Part shown: piece by piece, positions 34,952 to 44,949 of the stretch
How the letters are laid out: the number at the start of each line of letters is the position of its first letter
Position numbering within the stretch: position 1 is the first letter of the stretch
Notes under the pieces: model-generated
Database searches by the model: none
The model's input: the letters and a program-made list of their open reading frames with translations, nothing else
What the model was told of the DNA's origin: nothing
Position numbers and translations under genes: made by a program
Assembly: GCA_966250375.1 (NCBI GenBank)
Contig: CBINHE010000013.1
Location: 1-62,906, forward strand
Reading direction: 5' to 3'
DNA: 62,906 bases
Source of the DNA: CAMLDH01 sp966250375
Lineage (GTDB): Bacteria; Pseudomonadota; Gammaproteobacteria; Burkholderiales; Burkholderiaceae_D

Positions 34952-37226
34952 AATTCCGCTCCCGCAGGATTCTGGTCACACCTGGAATCCGGTGCACATT
35001 GCGCATTAATCGCGCCAGATGGACGCGATTCTCGACCTGCACCGTAAAGCGCAGTTGCGTCATTAACTGGTGGTCTTTATTGTCGTCCATGCCGACAAAG
35101 GTGATGTTGGCATCCGACTCGCCAATTTCTGCTGCGATACGGGCCAGTATGCCTTTTTCATCCTTGACCAGCAACATGATGCGACAGTCGAAGCGCCGGT
35201 TCATCTCGGGGCCCCACACCACATCGATCCAGCGGTCCGGTTCCTTGTTTCGATGGCGTTTCGCCGAGTCGCAGTCGGCAGTATGCACGGCGATCCCCTG
35301 ATCCCCTTTCAACTGTCCAATAATGCTGTCGCCTGGAATCGGCAGGCAGCACTGCGAAAGTTGCACCGATACGCCTTCACTGCCATAAATAATGACCGGA
35401 TCCAGCTTGCTTGGCATGATGGCGCCATGGCGGTCTAGTGCGGATTGCGGCAAGGTATCGTCTTCCACCAGCCCCAAGATGTGGCGTGCGACCAATGCCG
35501 CTATGCGCTTGCCGACGCCGATATCGGCATACAACTCATCAAGCGATTTAGCGCTCGATTCATTCATTAATTTTTCGGCCAGCGGTGTGGGTAGCGCAGG
35601 ATCAAGATTCAGTCCAATCAAGGCTTGCGCCAGCAAGCGCTTTCCGAGTTCGATCGATTCGGACAGGTTAATGGTGCGCAAATAATGCCGAATCGCAGAG
35701 CGCGCCTTGCCAGTACGCACGAATGTGAGCCAGTTTGGACTCGGGCGCGATGTCGGTGACGTGATGATTTCAACGATGTCGCCGTTGTGCAATTCGGTTC
35801 GCAATGGTGCCTGCTCGTGATTGATTTTGGCGGCAATGGTCTGGTCGCCGACATCGGTATGAATTGTGTACGCAAAATCGAGTGCAGTGGCGCTGCGCGG
35901 CAGCGCGATGATCTTCGATTTGGGCGTGAACACGTAGACCGAATCCGGAAACAGATCGACCTTGACGTGCTCCAGGAATTCGGCCGAGTCGCCGGTTTGC
36001 TTCTGGATATCGAGCAGCGATTGCAGCCACGCATGGGTACGTTGCTGTAGGTCGGTCAGGCTGCCTTCACCATTTTTGTATAGCCAGTGCGCAGCGACGC
36101 CGGATTCCGCGACGCGGTGCATGTCTTGCGTTCTGATCTGGAATTCGACCGGCGTGCCATACGGGCCGATCAACGTGGTATGCAGCGACTGATAGCCGTT
36201 CAGTTTGGAAATCGCGATGTAGTCCTTGAACTTGCCGGGCATAGGCTTGTACAGCGCGTGCAACGTTCCCAAGCCCACATAACAATTCGCGAAGCTGTCG
36301 ACCACGACGCGAAAACCGTACACGTCCAACACTTGGGAAAACGACAGATGCTTGTTGCGCATCTTGCGATAGATCCCGAACAGCGTTTTTTCACGTCCGT
36401 ACACTTGCGCGTTAATGCCGGCGGCTTCCAGCGTCGCGTTGACTGAGTCCAGAATTTTGTTGACGACTTCACGCCGGTTGCCGCGCGCCGCCTTGACGGC
36501 TTTTACGAGCGTTCTGTAGCGCATCGGATACAAATGCGAGAATGACAGATCCTGCAGTTCGCGATAGATATTGTTGAGGCCGAGACGATCCGCAATCGGC
36601 ACATATACTTCCATCGTCTCGCGGGCGATGCGACGTTTTTTCTCGGCAGACATCGCGCCCAGCGTACGCATGTTGTGCAAACGGTCAGCTAGCTTGACCA
36701 GGATAACACGGACGTCGCGCGCCATTGCCAACAGCATTTTGCGGAAATTTTCCGCCTGCGCTTCGATCTTGCTCTGGAATTCGATTTTTTCGAGTTTGGA
36801 TAAACCATCGACCAAGGTTGCAACCGGTGCGCCGAAGCGCTCGATCAGCTCATCCTTTTTGACATCCTGATCTTCCATCACGTCATGCAGCAACGCTGCC
36901 ATGATCGCTTGCGCATCGAGTTTCCAGTCGGCGCAGATTTCGGCGACGGCGATTGGATGCGAGATATAGGGTTCGCCCGACATGCGCATCTGGCCCAGAT
37001 GCATTTCGTCTGAAAAGCGATACGCTTCCTTGACCTTCTTCAGCTCGGAAGGGGTCAAGTATTCAGCAAGTTTGGTAGTTAGTTGTGTGATGGACGCGAC
37101 GCTGGCGTCTGGCTGGGGCGAGTTCGGGTCGGACTTGGGAGGCGTGGCTTTTAAAGCCACGCGCTCAGCGGCAATCTGGCTGTTCGGAGCAGCTGATAAT
37201 GTCGAATCCGTCGGTGTCAGGTTCAT
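34950..37226 (-). CDS. spoT: Bifunctional (p)ppGpp synthetase/hydrolase, RelA/SpoT family
   Basis: 758 residues. HD hydrolase domain about 75-215 with intact HPIAVAEI and LLHDVMED. Synthetase domain about 280-400 with YGFRVVVDS, GKFKDYIAISKLNGYQSLH. TGS domain about 430-495 (VYVFTPKSKIIALP), then the helical/CC region and C-terminal ACT domain (RIMLLVKDEKGILARIAAEIG). The intact HD suggests both activities, as in SpoT/Rsh. It follows rpoZ by 39 bp in the usual gmk-rpoZ-spoT order. Confidence 0.95.
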   Translation of the reverse strand: MNLTPTDSTLSAAPNSQIAAERVALKATPPKSDPNSPQPDASVASITQLTTKLAEYLTPSELKKVKEAYRFSDEMHLGQMRMSGEPYISHPIAVAEICADWKLDAQAIMAALLHDVMEDQDVKKDELIERFGAPVATLVDGLSKLEKIEFQSKIEAQAENFRKMLLAMARDVRVILVKLADRLHNMRTLGAMSAEKKRRIARETMEVYVPIADRLGLNNIYRELQDLSFSHLYPMRYRTLVKAVKAARGNRREVVNKILDSVNATLEAAGINAQVYGREKTLFGIYRKMRNKHLSFSQVLDVYGFRVVVDSFANCYVGLGTLHALYKPMPGKFKDYIAISKLNGYQSLHTTLIGPYGTPVEFQIRTQDMHRVAESGVAAHWLYKNGEGSLTDLQQRTHAWLQSLLDIQKQTGDSAEFLEHVKVDLFPDSVYVFTPKSKIIALPRSATALDFAYTIHTDVGDQTIAAKINHEQAPLRTELHNGDIVEIITSPTSRPSPNWLTFVRTGKARSAIRHYLRTINLSESIELGKRLLAQALIGLNLDPALPTPLAEKLMNESSAKSLDELYADIGVGKRIAALVARHILGLVEDDTLPQSALDRHGAIMPSKLDPVIIYGSEGVSVQLSQCCLPIPGDSIIGQLKGDQGIAVHTADCDSAKRHRNKEPDRWIDVVWGPEMNRRFDCRIMLLVKDEKGILARIAAEIGESDANITFVGMDDNKDHQLMTQLRFTVQVENRVHLARLMRNVHRIPGVTRILRERN

Positions 37227-37265
37227 ACTGATTTAATATCAGCCGCATGGCAGGCGTGTCAATGA

Positions 37266-37469
37266 CTAACTAGGCACTTTTTTCAGCATTTCAATGCCGA
37301 CTTTACCGGCTGCGATTTCGCGCAGTGCGAGAACAGTTGGTTTGTCCTTCGCATCGACCTTTGGTGTATGGCCTTGCAACAACTGGCGGGCACGATAAGT
37401 CGCGGACAGCGTGAGTTGAAAACGGTTCGGGATCTGTTTGAGGCAATCTTCGATGGTAATGCGGGCCAT
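37266..37469 (-). CDS. rpoZ: RNA polymerase omega subunit
   Basis: 67 residues, ARITIEDCLKQIPNRFQLTL at the start and KPTVLALREIAAGKVG at the end, typical of RpoZ. It aids beta-prime folding and is part of the ppGpp-binding site 1. It lies 26 bp after gmk and 39 bp before spoT, the standard stringent-response operon. Confidence 0.96.
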   Translation of the reverse strand: MARITIEDCLKQIPNRFQLTLSATYRARQLLQGHTPKVDAKDKPTVLALREIAAGKVGIEMLKKVPS

Positions 37470-37495
37470 GGTTACTCCTGAAAATGCGAAATAGC

Positions 37496-38137
37496 TTATA
37501 AATTGGCGTGGATGCCCAGTTGAGTGAAGAGGGATGCGTTGCGTGTCGCCTGTTGCGCAAACCGGCAGCGGGTCGCTTTAACGATTGAACTTAATTCGGA
37601 TAAAGCGCTTGCAAACTCTTGATTAATAATAACATATTCGAACTCGGGCGCGTGCGCGATTTCGCCTCCGGCAGCCAGAATTCGACGCGTAATGACATGG
37701 GGTTCGTCCTGCCCGCGCTTTTTCAGGCGCTCTTCCAATGCGGCAATCGACGGTGGCAGAATAAAAATGCCGACTGCGTGCGAAAATTGCTTTTTCACCT
37801 GTTGTGCCCCTTGCCAATCAATTTCCAGCAGGACATCGGTACCGGCTTTCATTTGCGCCTCAATCAGTATGCGCGAGGTGCCGTAAAAATTGCCGTGCAC
37901 TTCGGCCGATTCCAGGAATTCACCAGCGGCCCGCCGTGCCAGAAAATCGTCGGCGGATGTGAAGTAATATTCGCGACCATGCTGTTCTTTCGGCCTTGGC
38001 GGGCGCGTAGTGTAGGAAATTGACAGTTTGATCGCCGGTTCTTGCGCCAATAGCGCATTGACCAGGGTTGATTTTCCGGCACCGGACGGCGCGACCACCA
38101 TGAACAGGCTCCCAGAAGAGGTAGAGGCATCAGGCAT
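37496..38137 (-). CDS. gmk: Guanylate kinase
   Basis: 213 residues from the ATG at 38137 (MPDASTSSG); the start at 38155 adds six residues. P-loop APSGAGKST, the GMP-binding SYTTRPPRPKEQHGREYYF segment, and LLEIDWQGAQQVK. It phosphorylates GMP to GDP. First of the gmk-rpoZ-spoT operon. Confidence 0.96.
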   Translation of the reverse strand: MPDASTSSGSLFMVVAPSGAGKSTLVNALLAQEPAIKLSISYTTRPPRPKEQHGREYYFTSADDFLARRAAGEFLESAEVHGNFYGTSRILIEAQMKAGTDVLLEIDWQGAQQVKKQFSHAVGIFILPPSIAALEERLKKRGQDEPHVITRRILAAGGEIAHAPEFEYVIINQEFASALSELSSIVKATRCRFAQQATRNASLFTQLGIHANL

Positions 38138-38347
38138 GGATATCCTTAAAATCAAAGAGTAAAAAGGGCAGGGAGTTGCTCAAGACATATATTTTAACTG
38201 GATATCGGGCATTGCTTTGCCCGCCAAACCTGAAAAATCTGTCCATTGCTGTTCTGCTTTTGTTTCGATCGGACCTCATGCAATTGTCCTGCACAAATCC
38301 GGACGCGCTTCGCTTCTCCGAACTACAGATGGGATGATTCGGATGAC

Positions 38348-39265
38348 CTATTCCAGATTCTGCACTTGCTCCCGCATCTGCTCAATCAAGAGCTTCAAAG
38401 CCATGGATGCATCGGACAGTTCTTTTGCCGAGGCTTTTGCGCCGACGGTATTGGCTTCGCGGTTAAGTTCCTGCATCATGAAATCCAGACGCTTGCCAAC
38501 CGCCCCTCCTTTTTTCAGGATATGCCGGGTTTCCGTTAAATGTGTCGCCAAGCGCGTTAATTCCTCGGACACATCGATCCGGATGCCGTACAGCATCACT
38601 TCTTGTCGAATACGGTCCAGCGCTTCTTCGCGCGAAATGGTCGGCGCGGCGGTTGGAGTGCCAGTCTGTGCTGCCAAGCCGAGCGCTTCCTGCATGCGCT
38701 CGGTGGCTTTTTGCTGGAATTGCGCAATGACCTGCGGTATCAGCGGCGTAATCCGTTGCACGATGGCTTCCATATCGCCAATACGAGCGGTCAGCATCGC
38801 TTGCAGTGCCGCGCCTTCGCGGGCGCGACTGTCAACAAACGTATTGACAGTCGCGGCCATCGCTGCGGCGACATCTGCTTGGAGCGTTTCCTGGCCGATT
38901 TCAGCTTCTTCAATCACGCCTGGCCAGCGTAACAGTTCATTAACGGACAGTGTCGACGCATCCCGGAATTGTTTCTGGACTTCGCCTTGCAATCCGGCGA
39001 GGCTTGCGAGCAGCGTCGTATTGAGCACTTGTGCCCCGACAGCGGCCACTTTGCGGCCGAAACTGAGACGGCACTCTACTTTGCCGCGCGTGATTCGGCC
39101 CATGATCGCTTCGCGTAAAGCGGGTTCCAGCGCTCGCAAATCGTCGTTAATGCGGAATTGCAGGTCTAAAAAGCGCGAATTCACACTCTTTAACTCGATG
39201 GTTAGTGTTCCGCCTGCGGTTTCACGCGTGGTTACCGCATATCCGGTCATGCTGCAAATGGTCAA
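38348..39265 (-). CDS. yicC: YicC/YloC family endoribonuclease
   Basis: 305 residues from a TTG at 39265 with GGGGA about 9 nt upstream. The ATG at 39250 would start inside the conserved N-terminus (M-x-x-x-SMTGYA), so TTG is preferred. Conserved N-terminal SMTGYAVTTRE with LKSVNSRFLDLQFR, and C-terminal DUF1732 with KGGAVGKRLDFMMQELNREANT. YicC is an RNA endonuclease or stress-linked RNase. It is 210 bp upstream of gmk on the same strand, the frequent yicC-gmk arrangement. Confidence 0.92.
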   Translation of the reverse strand: MTICSMTGYAVTTRETAGGTLTIELKSVNSRFLDLQFRINDDLRALEPALREAIMGRITRGKVECRLSFGRKVAAVGAQVLNTTLLASLAGLQGEVQKQFRDASTLSVNELLRWPGVIEEAEIGQETLQADVAAAMAATVNTFVDSRAREGAALQAMLTARIGDMEAIVQRITPLIPQVIAQFQQKATERMQEALGLAAQTGTPTAAPTISREEALDRIRQEVMLYGIRIDVSEELTRLATHLTETRHILKKGGAVGKRLDFMMQELNREANTVGAKASAKELSDASMALKLLIEQMREQVQNLE

Positions 39266-39626
39266 AATTCAGTCCCCGGTTGTTCTTTACAAATCAGTGA
39301 ATTATCCACACAATCCAAGCTTAGGACCCGTTCTTGGGGCCCGTTAAAAATAACTTTGTACATTTTAACTGTTCATAGCGGGCGCACTGCTTCGTTGTTC
39401 GCTATGCACGCACTGCAAACAGCGAAGGCCCTTCGGCAAGTCCCTTGCATTGCATTCCGATGGCCGCCAAAATGCACAATTTATTTCTTAACGAGCCTGA
39501 GCTGCAATTTGTAATGTCAGGGCAGAACACTCTGCATAATATTGCGGGACCGAGTAATCCGGCACGCTGCGGCGTCTCGCAAACGCCGCTCCACAATATT
39601 CGATAAAGAGCAATTCATAAAGAGAT
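39266..39626. other. 361-bp divergent intergenic region, yicC/kinase
   Basis: It should carry two divergent promoters. The right part has a CATAATAT box (about 39536) and AAAGAGAT before the kinase ATG. A small GAAGG/CCTTC hairpin lies near 39420-39440. No repeat, RNA gene or ORF with support was seen. Confidence 0.5.
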
Positions 39627-40637
39627 ATGGCCGCACAAAACAATGCTCCGTTACCGGATGGGCTTGAAATCGCTGGATACCGCATTGTAAAGAAAATTGC
39701 ATCTGGCGGGTTCAGTATCGTCTACCTTGCCTATGATGAAGATGGCAACGCAGTCGCGATCAAGGAGTACCTGCCGAGTTCGCTGGCGCTGCGCCAACCG
39801 GGCGAACTGACGCCGACGATTTCCCCCGAAAATTTATCGACTTTCCGCATTGGCTTGAAGTGTTTCTTCGATGAAGGACGGGCGCTGGCGCGGATTGCGC
39901 ATCCGAACGTGGTCAGTGTGGTCAATTTTTTCCGCGCCAATGAAACGGTCTACATGGTAATGGCCTATGAGTCCGGTCGTTCGCTGCAAGAGCATATCCT
40001 GCGTCGCCGCGACAAGGGAGACAAACCGCTGGTGTCGGAGCGGTTCATCCGCAAGATGTTCAGTCATGTGATGAACGGTCTGCGTGAAGTGCATACCAAC
40101 AAATTGCTGCATCTTGACCTGAAACCAGCCAATATTTATTTGCGCGTCGACGGTACGCCGATCCTGCTGGATTTCGGCGCTGCGCGACAGACGTTGAGAA
40201 CCGATTTGCCGAAGCTGTATCCAATGTACACTCCCGGGTTTGCGGCGCTGGAACTGTATGCCAAAAACGGCAACCTGGGCCCGTGGACAGATATCTACAG
40301 TATTGGTGCGTCGATTTTTGCATGCATGGTGGGAGCACCGCCGCAACCTGCCGATCAGCGCAAGCTCAACGATAAGATGGATGGCCATTTGCGCAAACTG
40401 GAAGGCATCTATTCACCGGAATTGCTGAAAGTAATCCGCTGGAGCCTGATGCTTGATCCGCTGGAGCGCCCGCAAAGCGTCTTCGCGCTGCAAAAGGCGT
40501 TGCGCGAACCTGTGCAGGAAAAGAAGGCCGCCAATAAACTGGAAGTGATGACACAGAAATTACGCGGCTTGTTTGCCAGCATCGGCAAGCAGGCGCCTAA
40601 TACGACCGTCACTACGATCCAGGAAAACTCGCATTAA
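39627..40637 (+). CDS. Hanks-type serine/threonine protein kinase
   Basis: 336 residues. Kinase domain about 17-275: glycine loop KIASGGFSIVY, catalytic Lys46 in VAIKEYLP, catalytic loop HLDLKPANI (Asp164, Asn169) and LDFGAARQ (Asp182). HRD is replaced by HLD, making it a non-RD kinase that may not need activation-loop phosphorylation. The C-terminal 60 residues are not conserved and contain no transmembrane helix, so it is cytoplasmic. It lies 18 bp before a PP2C phosphatase, the usual opposing pair. Targets unknown. Confidence 0.93.
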   Translation: MAAQNNAPLPDGLEIAGYRIVKKIASGGFSIVYLAYDEDGNAVAIKEYLPSSLALRQPGELTPTISPENLSTFRIGLKCFFDEGRALARIAHPNVVSVVNFFRANETVYMVMAYESGRSLQEHILRRRDKGDKPLVSERFIRKMFSHVMNGLREVHTNKLLHLDLKPANIYLRVDGTPILLDFGAARQTLRTDLPKLYPMYTPGFAALELYAKNGNLGPWTDIYSIGASIFACMVGAPPQPADQRKLNDKMDGHLRKLEGIYSPELLKVIRWSLMLDPLERPQSVFALQKALREPVQEKKAANKLEVMTQKLRGLFASIGKQAPNTTVTTIQENSH

Positions 40638-40654
40638 TCTTATTTAACGAACTC

Positions 40655-41590
40655 ATGCGCTTCTCTGTCTATCAAGAAAGCCACATCGGCGGCCGCAAGA
40701 ATAATCAAGACCGCATGGGGTACAGTTTTACTCGTGATGCGTTATTGCTGTTGTTGTCAGATGGCATGGGCGGCCATATTCAAGGCGAGATGGCGGCGAC
40801 CATTGCGATGCAGACGATCGGTTCGCTATTCCAGCAAAATGCCAATCCGTATGTGAAAAAACCGGAGCGGTTTTTGGAGGACAGCTTTTTCGCCGCGCAT
40901 CGAGAAATCCATCGCTACCGTGCCATCAATAACCTGCCGGAGACGCCGCGCACGACGATTGTCGCCTGTCTGATCCAGCATAACAGCGCATTCTGGGCGC
41001 ATTGCGGCGATTCCCGATTGTACTGGATGCGCAATGGGCAAATCCTGATGCGTACGCGCGACCATTCGCGCATCGAAACTTTGATCGCTCAAGGCAGAGT
41101 CGATCCGTCCGAACGCGATACCCATCCGGAACGCAATAAACTGTTCAATTGCCTGGGTGCGCCGAACATGCCGATCGTGGAAATTTCGCGGCGCGCGAGT
41201 TTGCAGGCAGGCGATGTGATGTTGCTGTGCTCGGATGGTCTGTGGTCGGTATTGCCCGACCATGTGTTGGCGCAGCGTTTGCATAGCAACACAGTCGTGC
41301 GCGCGGTACCGGAGTTGATTACGACTGCCACCGAAATAGCCGGCAAAACCAGCGACAATGTTACGGCGCTGGCAATGATGTGGGAAAGCAGCGACAGTTC
41401 GCACGGTTCCGACTCCACCACCATTACGACTAACACGTTGCCGATAGGCAGTGTAACCACCACCATCCAGGCGCCGCGTCACGCTGACTTGGAGAACGTT
41501 GATCCCTTCAACGAAACCGAAATCGAAAAAGCGATTGAAGAGATTCGCGGCGCTATCGAAAAATCCACACGCATCACTTCCAAGAGTTAG
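40655..41590 (+). CDS. PP2C-family serine/threonine phosphatase
   Basis: 311 residues. PP2C/Stp1 domain about 1-245 with metal residues in NNQDRMG (Asp19), SDGMGGH (Asp36), CSDGLWSVL and SDNVTALAMM, and the structural HCGDSRLY. The C-terminal ~65 residues are Thr/Ser- and Glu-rich and look disordered. It presumably reverses the neighbouring kinase. It is 11 bp before rph. Confidence 0.93.
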   Translation: MRFSVYQESHIGGRKNNQDRMGYSFTRDALLLLLSDGMGGHIQGEMAATIAMQTIGSLFQQNANPYVKKPERFLEDSFFAAHREIHRYRAINNLPETPRTTIVACLIQHNSAFWAHCGDSRLYWMRNGQILMRTRDHSRIETLIAQGRVDPSERDTHPERNKLFNCLGAPNMPIVEISRRASLQAGDVMLLCSDGLWSVLPDHVLAQRLHSNTVVRAVPELITTATEIAGKTSDNVTALAMMWESSDSSHGSDSTTITTNTLPIGSVTTTIQAPRHADLENVDPFNETEIEKAIEEIRGAIEKSTRITSKS

Positions 41591-41600
41591 AGCTTATTAC

Positions 41601-42335
41601 ATGTCCAATGAAAAACGGCCCAGCGGTCGTGCCGCTGACGCTTTGCGTCTCACACGTCTTACCCGGAATTACACCAAACATGCGGAAGGTTCGGTCTTGA
41701 TCGAGGCCGGCGACACTCGCGTGATCTGCACCGCCAGCATCGAAGACAAGGTTCCACCCTTCCTGCGCGGCAAAGGGCAGGGCTGGCTGACGGCCGAATA
41801 TGGCATGCTGCCGCGCTCGACGCATTCGCGCATGGATCGCGAGGCGGCAAAAGGAAAGCAATCGGGCCGCACGCAAGAAATCCAGCGCCTGATCGGGCGA
41901 TCTCTGCGTGCCGCATTTGATCTGAAAGCATTTGGCGAGCGTACGCTGCATCTGGATTGCGATGTGATTCAAGCCGACGGCGGCACGCGGACCGCATCGA
42001 TTACCGGCGCCATGGTCGCCGCCTACGATGCGTTTGCGAAGCTGGTGGAAAACAAGGCGATTGCGACGGTGCCGCTGAAGCATTTTGTCGCAGCGATTTC
42101 AGTCGGTGTTTATCGCGGCATGCCGGTACTGGATCTTGATTATGTCGAGGATTCCGATTGCGATACCGACATGAATGTGGTGATGACCGATGCCGGCCAT
42201 TTCATCGAGGTGCAAGGAACTGCGGAAGGCGCAGCGTTTGATCGTGCGACGATGGATCGCTTGCTGGATTTGGCACAACAGGGCATCTCGGACCTGATCG
42301 GTTTGCAAAAGAAAACGCTCGGATTGATGGTGTAA
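41601..42335 (+). CDS. rph: Ribonuclease PH
   Basis: 244 residues from the ATG at 41601 (MSNEKRPSGRAADALR); the frame runs back into the phosphatase gene. Family motifs GDTRVICTASIEDKVPPFLRG, GWLTAEYGMLPRSTHSR and CDVIQADGGTRTASITGA. It trims tRNA 3' ends by phosphorolysis. First of the rph-rdgB-hemW set. Confidence 0.96.
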   Translation: MSNEKRPSGRAADALRLTRLTRNYTKHAEGSVLIEAGDTRVICTASIEDKVPPFLRGKGQGWLTAEYGMLPRSTHSRMDREAAKGKQSGRTQEIQRLIGRSLRAAFDLKAFGERTLHLDCDVIQADGGTRTASITGAMVAAYDAFAKLVENKAIATVPLKHFVAAISVGVYRGMPVLDLDYVEDSDCDTDMNVVMTDAGHFIEVQGTAEGAAFDRATMDRLLDLAQQGISDLIGLQKKTLGLMV

Positions 42336-42405
42336 ACGATACCGTATTTTTCCGGTTGAGCAACATTCTGTTAAACGTTCTTACTTATCGATTTCGTTTT
42401 TTCTC

Positions 42406-42990
42406 ATGACCCGCACCATCGTTCTTTCTTCTAATAATTCCGGCAAACTCAAAGAGTTCAATGCCATGCTGGCGCCTATCGGTTTCGAGGTCCATGCGCA
42501 AAGCGAATTCAATGTGCCCGAAGCGGACGAGCCGCATCTGACCTTTGTCGAGAATGCACTGGAAAAAGCCCGCCACGCTTCACGCCTGACTGGCTTGCCT
42601 GCGCTGGCGGATGATTCCGGCGTATGTGCCAATGCGCTCGGTGGCGCGCCGGGTGTGCTTTCGGCGCGTTATGCGGGAGAACCGAAATCAGATGCGCGCA
42701 ATAACCAGAAATTGATTGCCGACTTGGCAGCACAGGCGGATAAATCGGCTTATTACTATTGCGTGCTGGTGTTGGTGCGGCATGCCGACGATCCGCAACC
42801 TGTGATCGCGGAAGGGCGCTGGGATGGCGAAATCATTGCGACGCCGCGTGGGCAGGGCGGCTTCGGCTACGATCCGCATTTCTGGCTGGCGGCGCTGGGC
42901 AAGACCGCTGCCGAATTGTCGTCCGAAGAGAAAAATCGTCGGTCGCATCGCGGACAGGCATTGCGCACATTGATCGAGAAGTTACGATGA
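42406..42990 (+). CDS. rdgB: dITP/XTP pyrophosphatase (Ham1 family)
   Basis: 194 residues. LSSNNSGKLKEFNAML at the start, LADDSGVCANALGGAPGVLSAR, and the C-terminal SHRGQAL. It removes ITP, dITP and XTP from nucleotide pools. Its TGA overlaps the hemW ATG (ATGA), so they are coupled. Confidence 0.95.
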   Translation: MTRTIVLSSNNSGKLKEFNAMLAPIGFEVHAQSEFNVPEADEPHLTFVENALEKARHASRLTGLPALADDSGVCANALGGAPGVLSARYAGEPKSDARNNQKLIADLAAQADKSAYYYCVLVLVRHADDPQPVIAEGRWDGEIIATPRGQGGFGYDPHFWLAALGKTAAELSSEEKNRRSHRGQALRTLIEKLR

Positions 42991-44231
42991 TTCCGATTAA
43001 ACCCGTCGGTGCGAATGCAGAGCCGACCGGCATTGTCTCAAATCGTGCCGAAGCCGCGATGGCATTTCTCAAGCCGGGCGCGCTCAATCTCACCGTGTTG
43101 CCGCCGCTGTCGTTGTACGTGCATTTCCCGTGGTGCGTCAAAAAATGTCCCTATTGCGATTTTAATTCGCATGAAGCGAGCGGCGGTTTTCCCGAAGCGG
43201 AATATCTGGCCGCGCTCCGTGCCGATCTGGAAAATGCGCTGCCATTGATTTGGGGGCGCAAGATTTATACGGTTTTCATCGGGGGCGGTACGCCGAGCCT
43301 GATGTCGGCCGCCGGGCTGGATCGATTGCTGTCGGACATTCGCACATTGCTGCCCCTCGATGGCGCGGTGGAAATCACAATGGAAGCGAATCCCGGTACT
43401 TTCGAGGCGGAAAAATTCCGCTCTTATCGCACCAGCGGCATCAACCGTTTGTCGATCGGGATTCAAAGTTTTAACTCGCGCCATTTGCATGCCTTGGGCC
43501 GCATCCATGACGGCGATGAAGCACGGCGCGCGGTCGACATCGCGCATGCTAATTTCGAAAATTTCAACCTGGATTTGATGTATGCCTTGCCGTCACAAAC
43601 ACTGGACGAAGCGCGCCGGGATGTAGCGACTGCAATCGGTTTTGCGCCACCGCATTTATCACTGTATCACCTGACGCTAGAGCCGAATACCTACTTTGCG
43701 AAGTATCCGCCGGTGGTGCCCGACGACGACGCCAGTGCTGAAATGCAGGATATGATCCAAGCGGAAACCGAGGCGACCGGCTATCAGCATTATGAAGTAT
43801 CGGCCTATGCAAAAGCGGGACGTCAGGCACGCCACAATTTGAATTACTGGCAATTCGGCGACTATCTGGGCATTGGCGCTGGTGCGCACTCCAAGCTGTC
43901 GTTTCCGCATCGCGTCGTGCGTCAGGCGCGCTACAAGCAGCCGAAGGCGTATCTTGAACATATGCAAGCAGGGAATGCGATTCAGGAAGAGCTTGAAATC
44001 GGGCGCGGCGAACTAGGCTTTGAATTCATGCTTAATGCATTGCGTTTGACGGGGGGCTTTGAAGCAAACCTGTTTGCCGAGCATACCGGTCTGACACTGA
44101 ATACGATCGAGAAGACGCTGAATGAAGCCGAAGCGAAAGGCTTGCTTTACCGCGACCATAAAATCATCCAGCCTACCGATCTTGGCAAGCGGTTCTTGAA
44201 TGATCTGCAGGAAATGTTTTTGGCCGACTGA
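42987..44231 (+). CDS. hemW: HemW, radical SAM heme chaperone (HemN-like)
   Basis: 414 residues from the ATG at 42987; longer in-frame starts lie inside rdgB. Radical SAM cluster motif PWCVKKCPYCDFNSH (C-x3-C-x2-C), VFIGGGTPSLM, and the HemN C-terminal domain. The N-terminal ~35-residue extension before the radical SAM core is longer than in E. coli HemW. HemW lacks the extra N-terminal residues needed for coproporphyrinogen oxidation and binds heme. Last of rph-rdgB-hemW. Confidence 0.93.
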   Translation: MIPIKPVGANAEPTGIVSNRAEAAMAFLKPGALNLTVLPPLSLYVHFPWCVKKCPYCDFNSHEASGGFPEAEYLAALRADLENALPLIWGRKIYTVFIGGGTPSLMSAAGLDRLLSDIRTLLPLDGAVEITMEANPGTFEAEKFRSYRTSGINRLSIGIQSFNSRHLHALGRIHDGDEARRAVDIAHANFENFNLDLMYALPSQTLDEARRDVATAIGFAPPHLSLYHLTLEPNTYFAKYPPVVPDDDASAEMQDMIQAETEATGYQHYEVSAYAKAGRQARHNLNYWQFGDYLGIGAGAHSKLSFPHRVVRQARYKQPKAYLEHMQAGNAIQEELEIGRGELGFEFMLNALRLTGGFEANLFAEHTGLTLNTIEKTLNEAEAKGLLYRDHKIIQPTDLGKRFLNDLQEMFLAD

Positions 44232-44274
44232 AAATTATTTCAAGATCGCAGTTCGGCAAACAAGGCGAGTTAGG

Positions 44275-44280
44275 TATAAT
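44275..44280 (+). promoter_or_regulatory. Candidate -10 box for tRNA-Ser
   Basis: TATAAT 120 bp before the tRNA. The -35 position 17 bp upstream reads TTCGGC, a weak match. If used, the primary transcript has a long 5' leader removed by RNase P. Confidence 0.4.
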
Positions 44281-44400
44281 TCGGCCTACGGAAGATTGAT
44301 AGGGCAGGCGAATACGCCAGTCTTGAAGGTCGGTGAATTTAAGGGAAACCTTATTTCATGCGAGTTCAAGGGTGCAACCTGCATTTCAATTTCTGCAACA

Positions 44401-44490
<90 letters not shown>

Positions 44491-44559
44491 ATTTCCCTAT
44501 AAGTAAAAGACTTACATTGCGTTCTCGTTTGCAACAGAACAGCTTTCTACCCTGTTGGA

Positions 44560-44925
44560 AATCCACTCTAGGTGCGCTGGCGTCTATCCGCGAGCAACGC
44601 ACGGGGTTGTTCGTGTATCTGGATGATCCGAACGTGGCGATCGATACCAACCACTTGGAACGTGCATTGCAGGTCATTCCGATGGACCACCGCAATTGGC
44701 TTTTTACCTGGACTGAGCTCGGCGCCAGGCACGTCGGCATCATGCAAAGCCTGCTGGTCACCTGCCGCCTGCACGACATTACCCGTACGATTATTTCGTC
44801 GACGTGCTGCAGCGGATCGACTAGCATTCCACATCACAAGTGCATCAGCTCACTCCACGGTTGTGGAAGAAAATGTTCGCCGCTATCCTTTGCGTTCCGA
44901 CCTACATGGCCTGCAAACTTGATGC
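44560..44925 (+). pseudogene. IS66-family transposase remnant (C-terminal part)
   Basis: The first frame gives YLDDPNVAIDTNHLERALQV followed by NWLFTWTELGARHVG, the IS66 TnpC C-terminal signature. After HDIT the match jumps frame to PYDYFVDVLQRID, meets an in-frame TAG near 44821, then continues as HSTSQVHQLTPRLWKK and needs a second frameshift for PLRSDL. Thus at least two frameshifts and one stop, with the N-terminal three quarters missing. Non-functional. Confidence 0.85.
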
Positions 44926-44949
44926 AATAACGCCGTTGGCTTACCGGTT

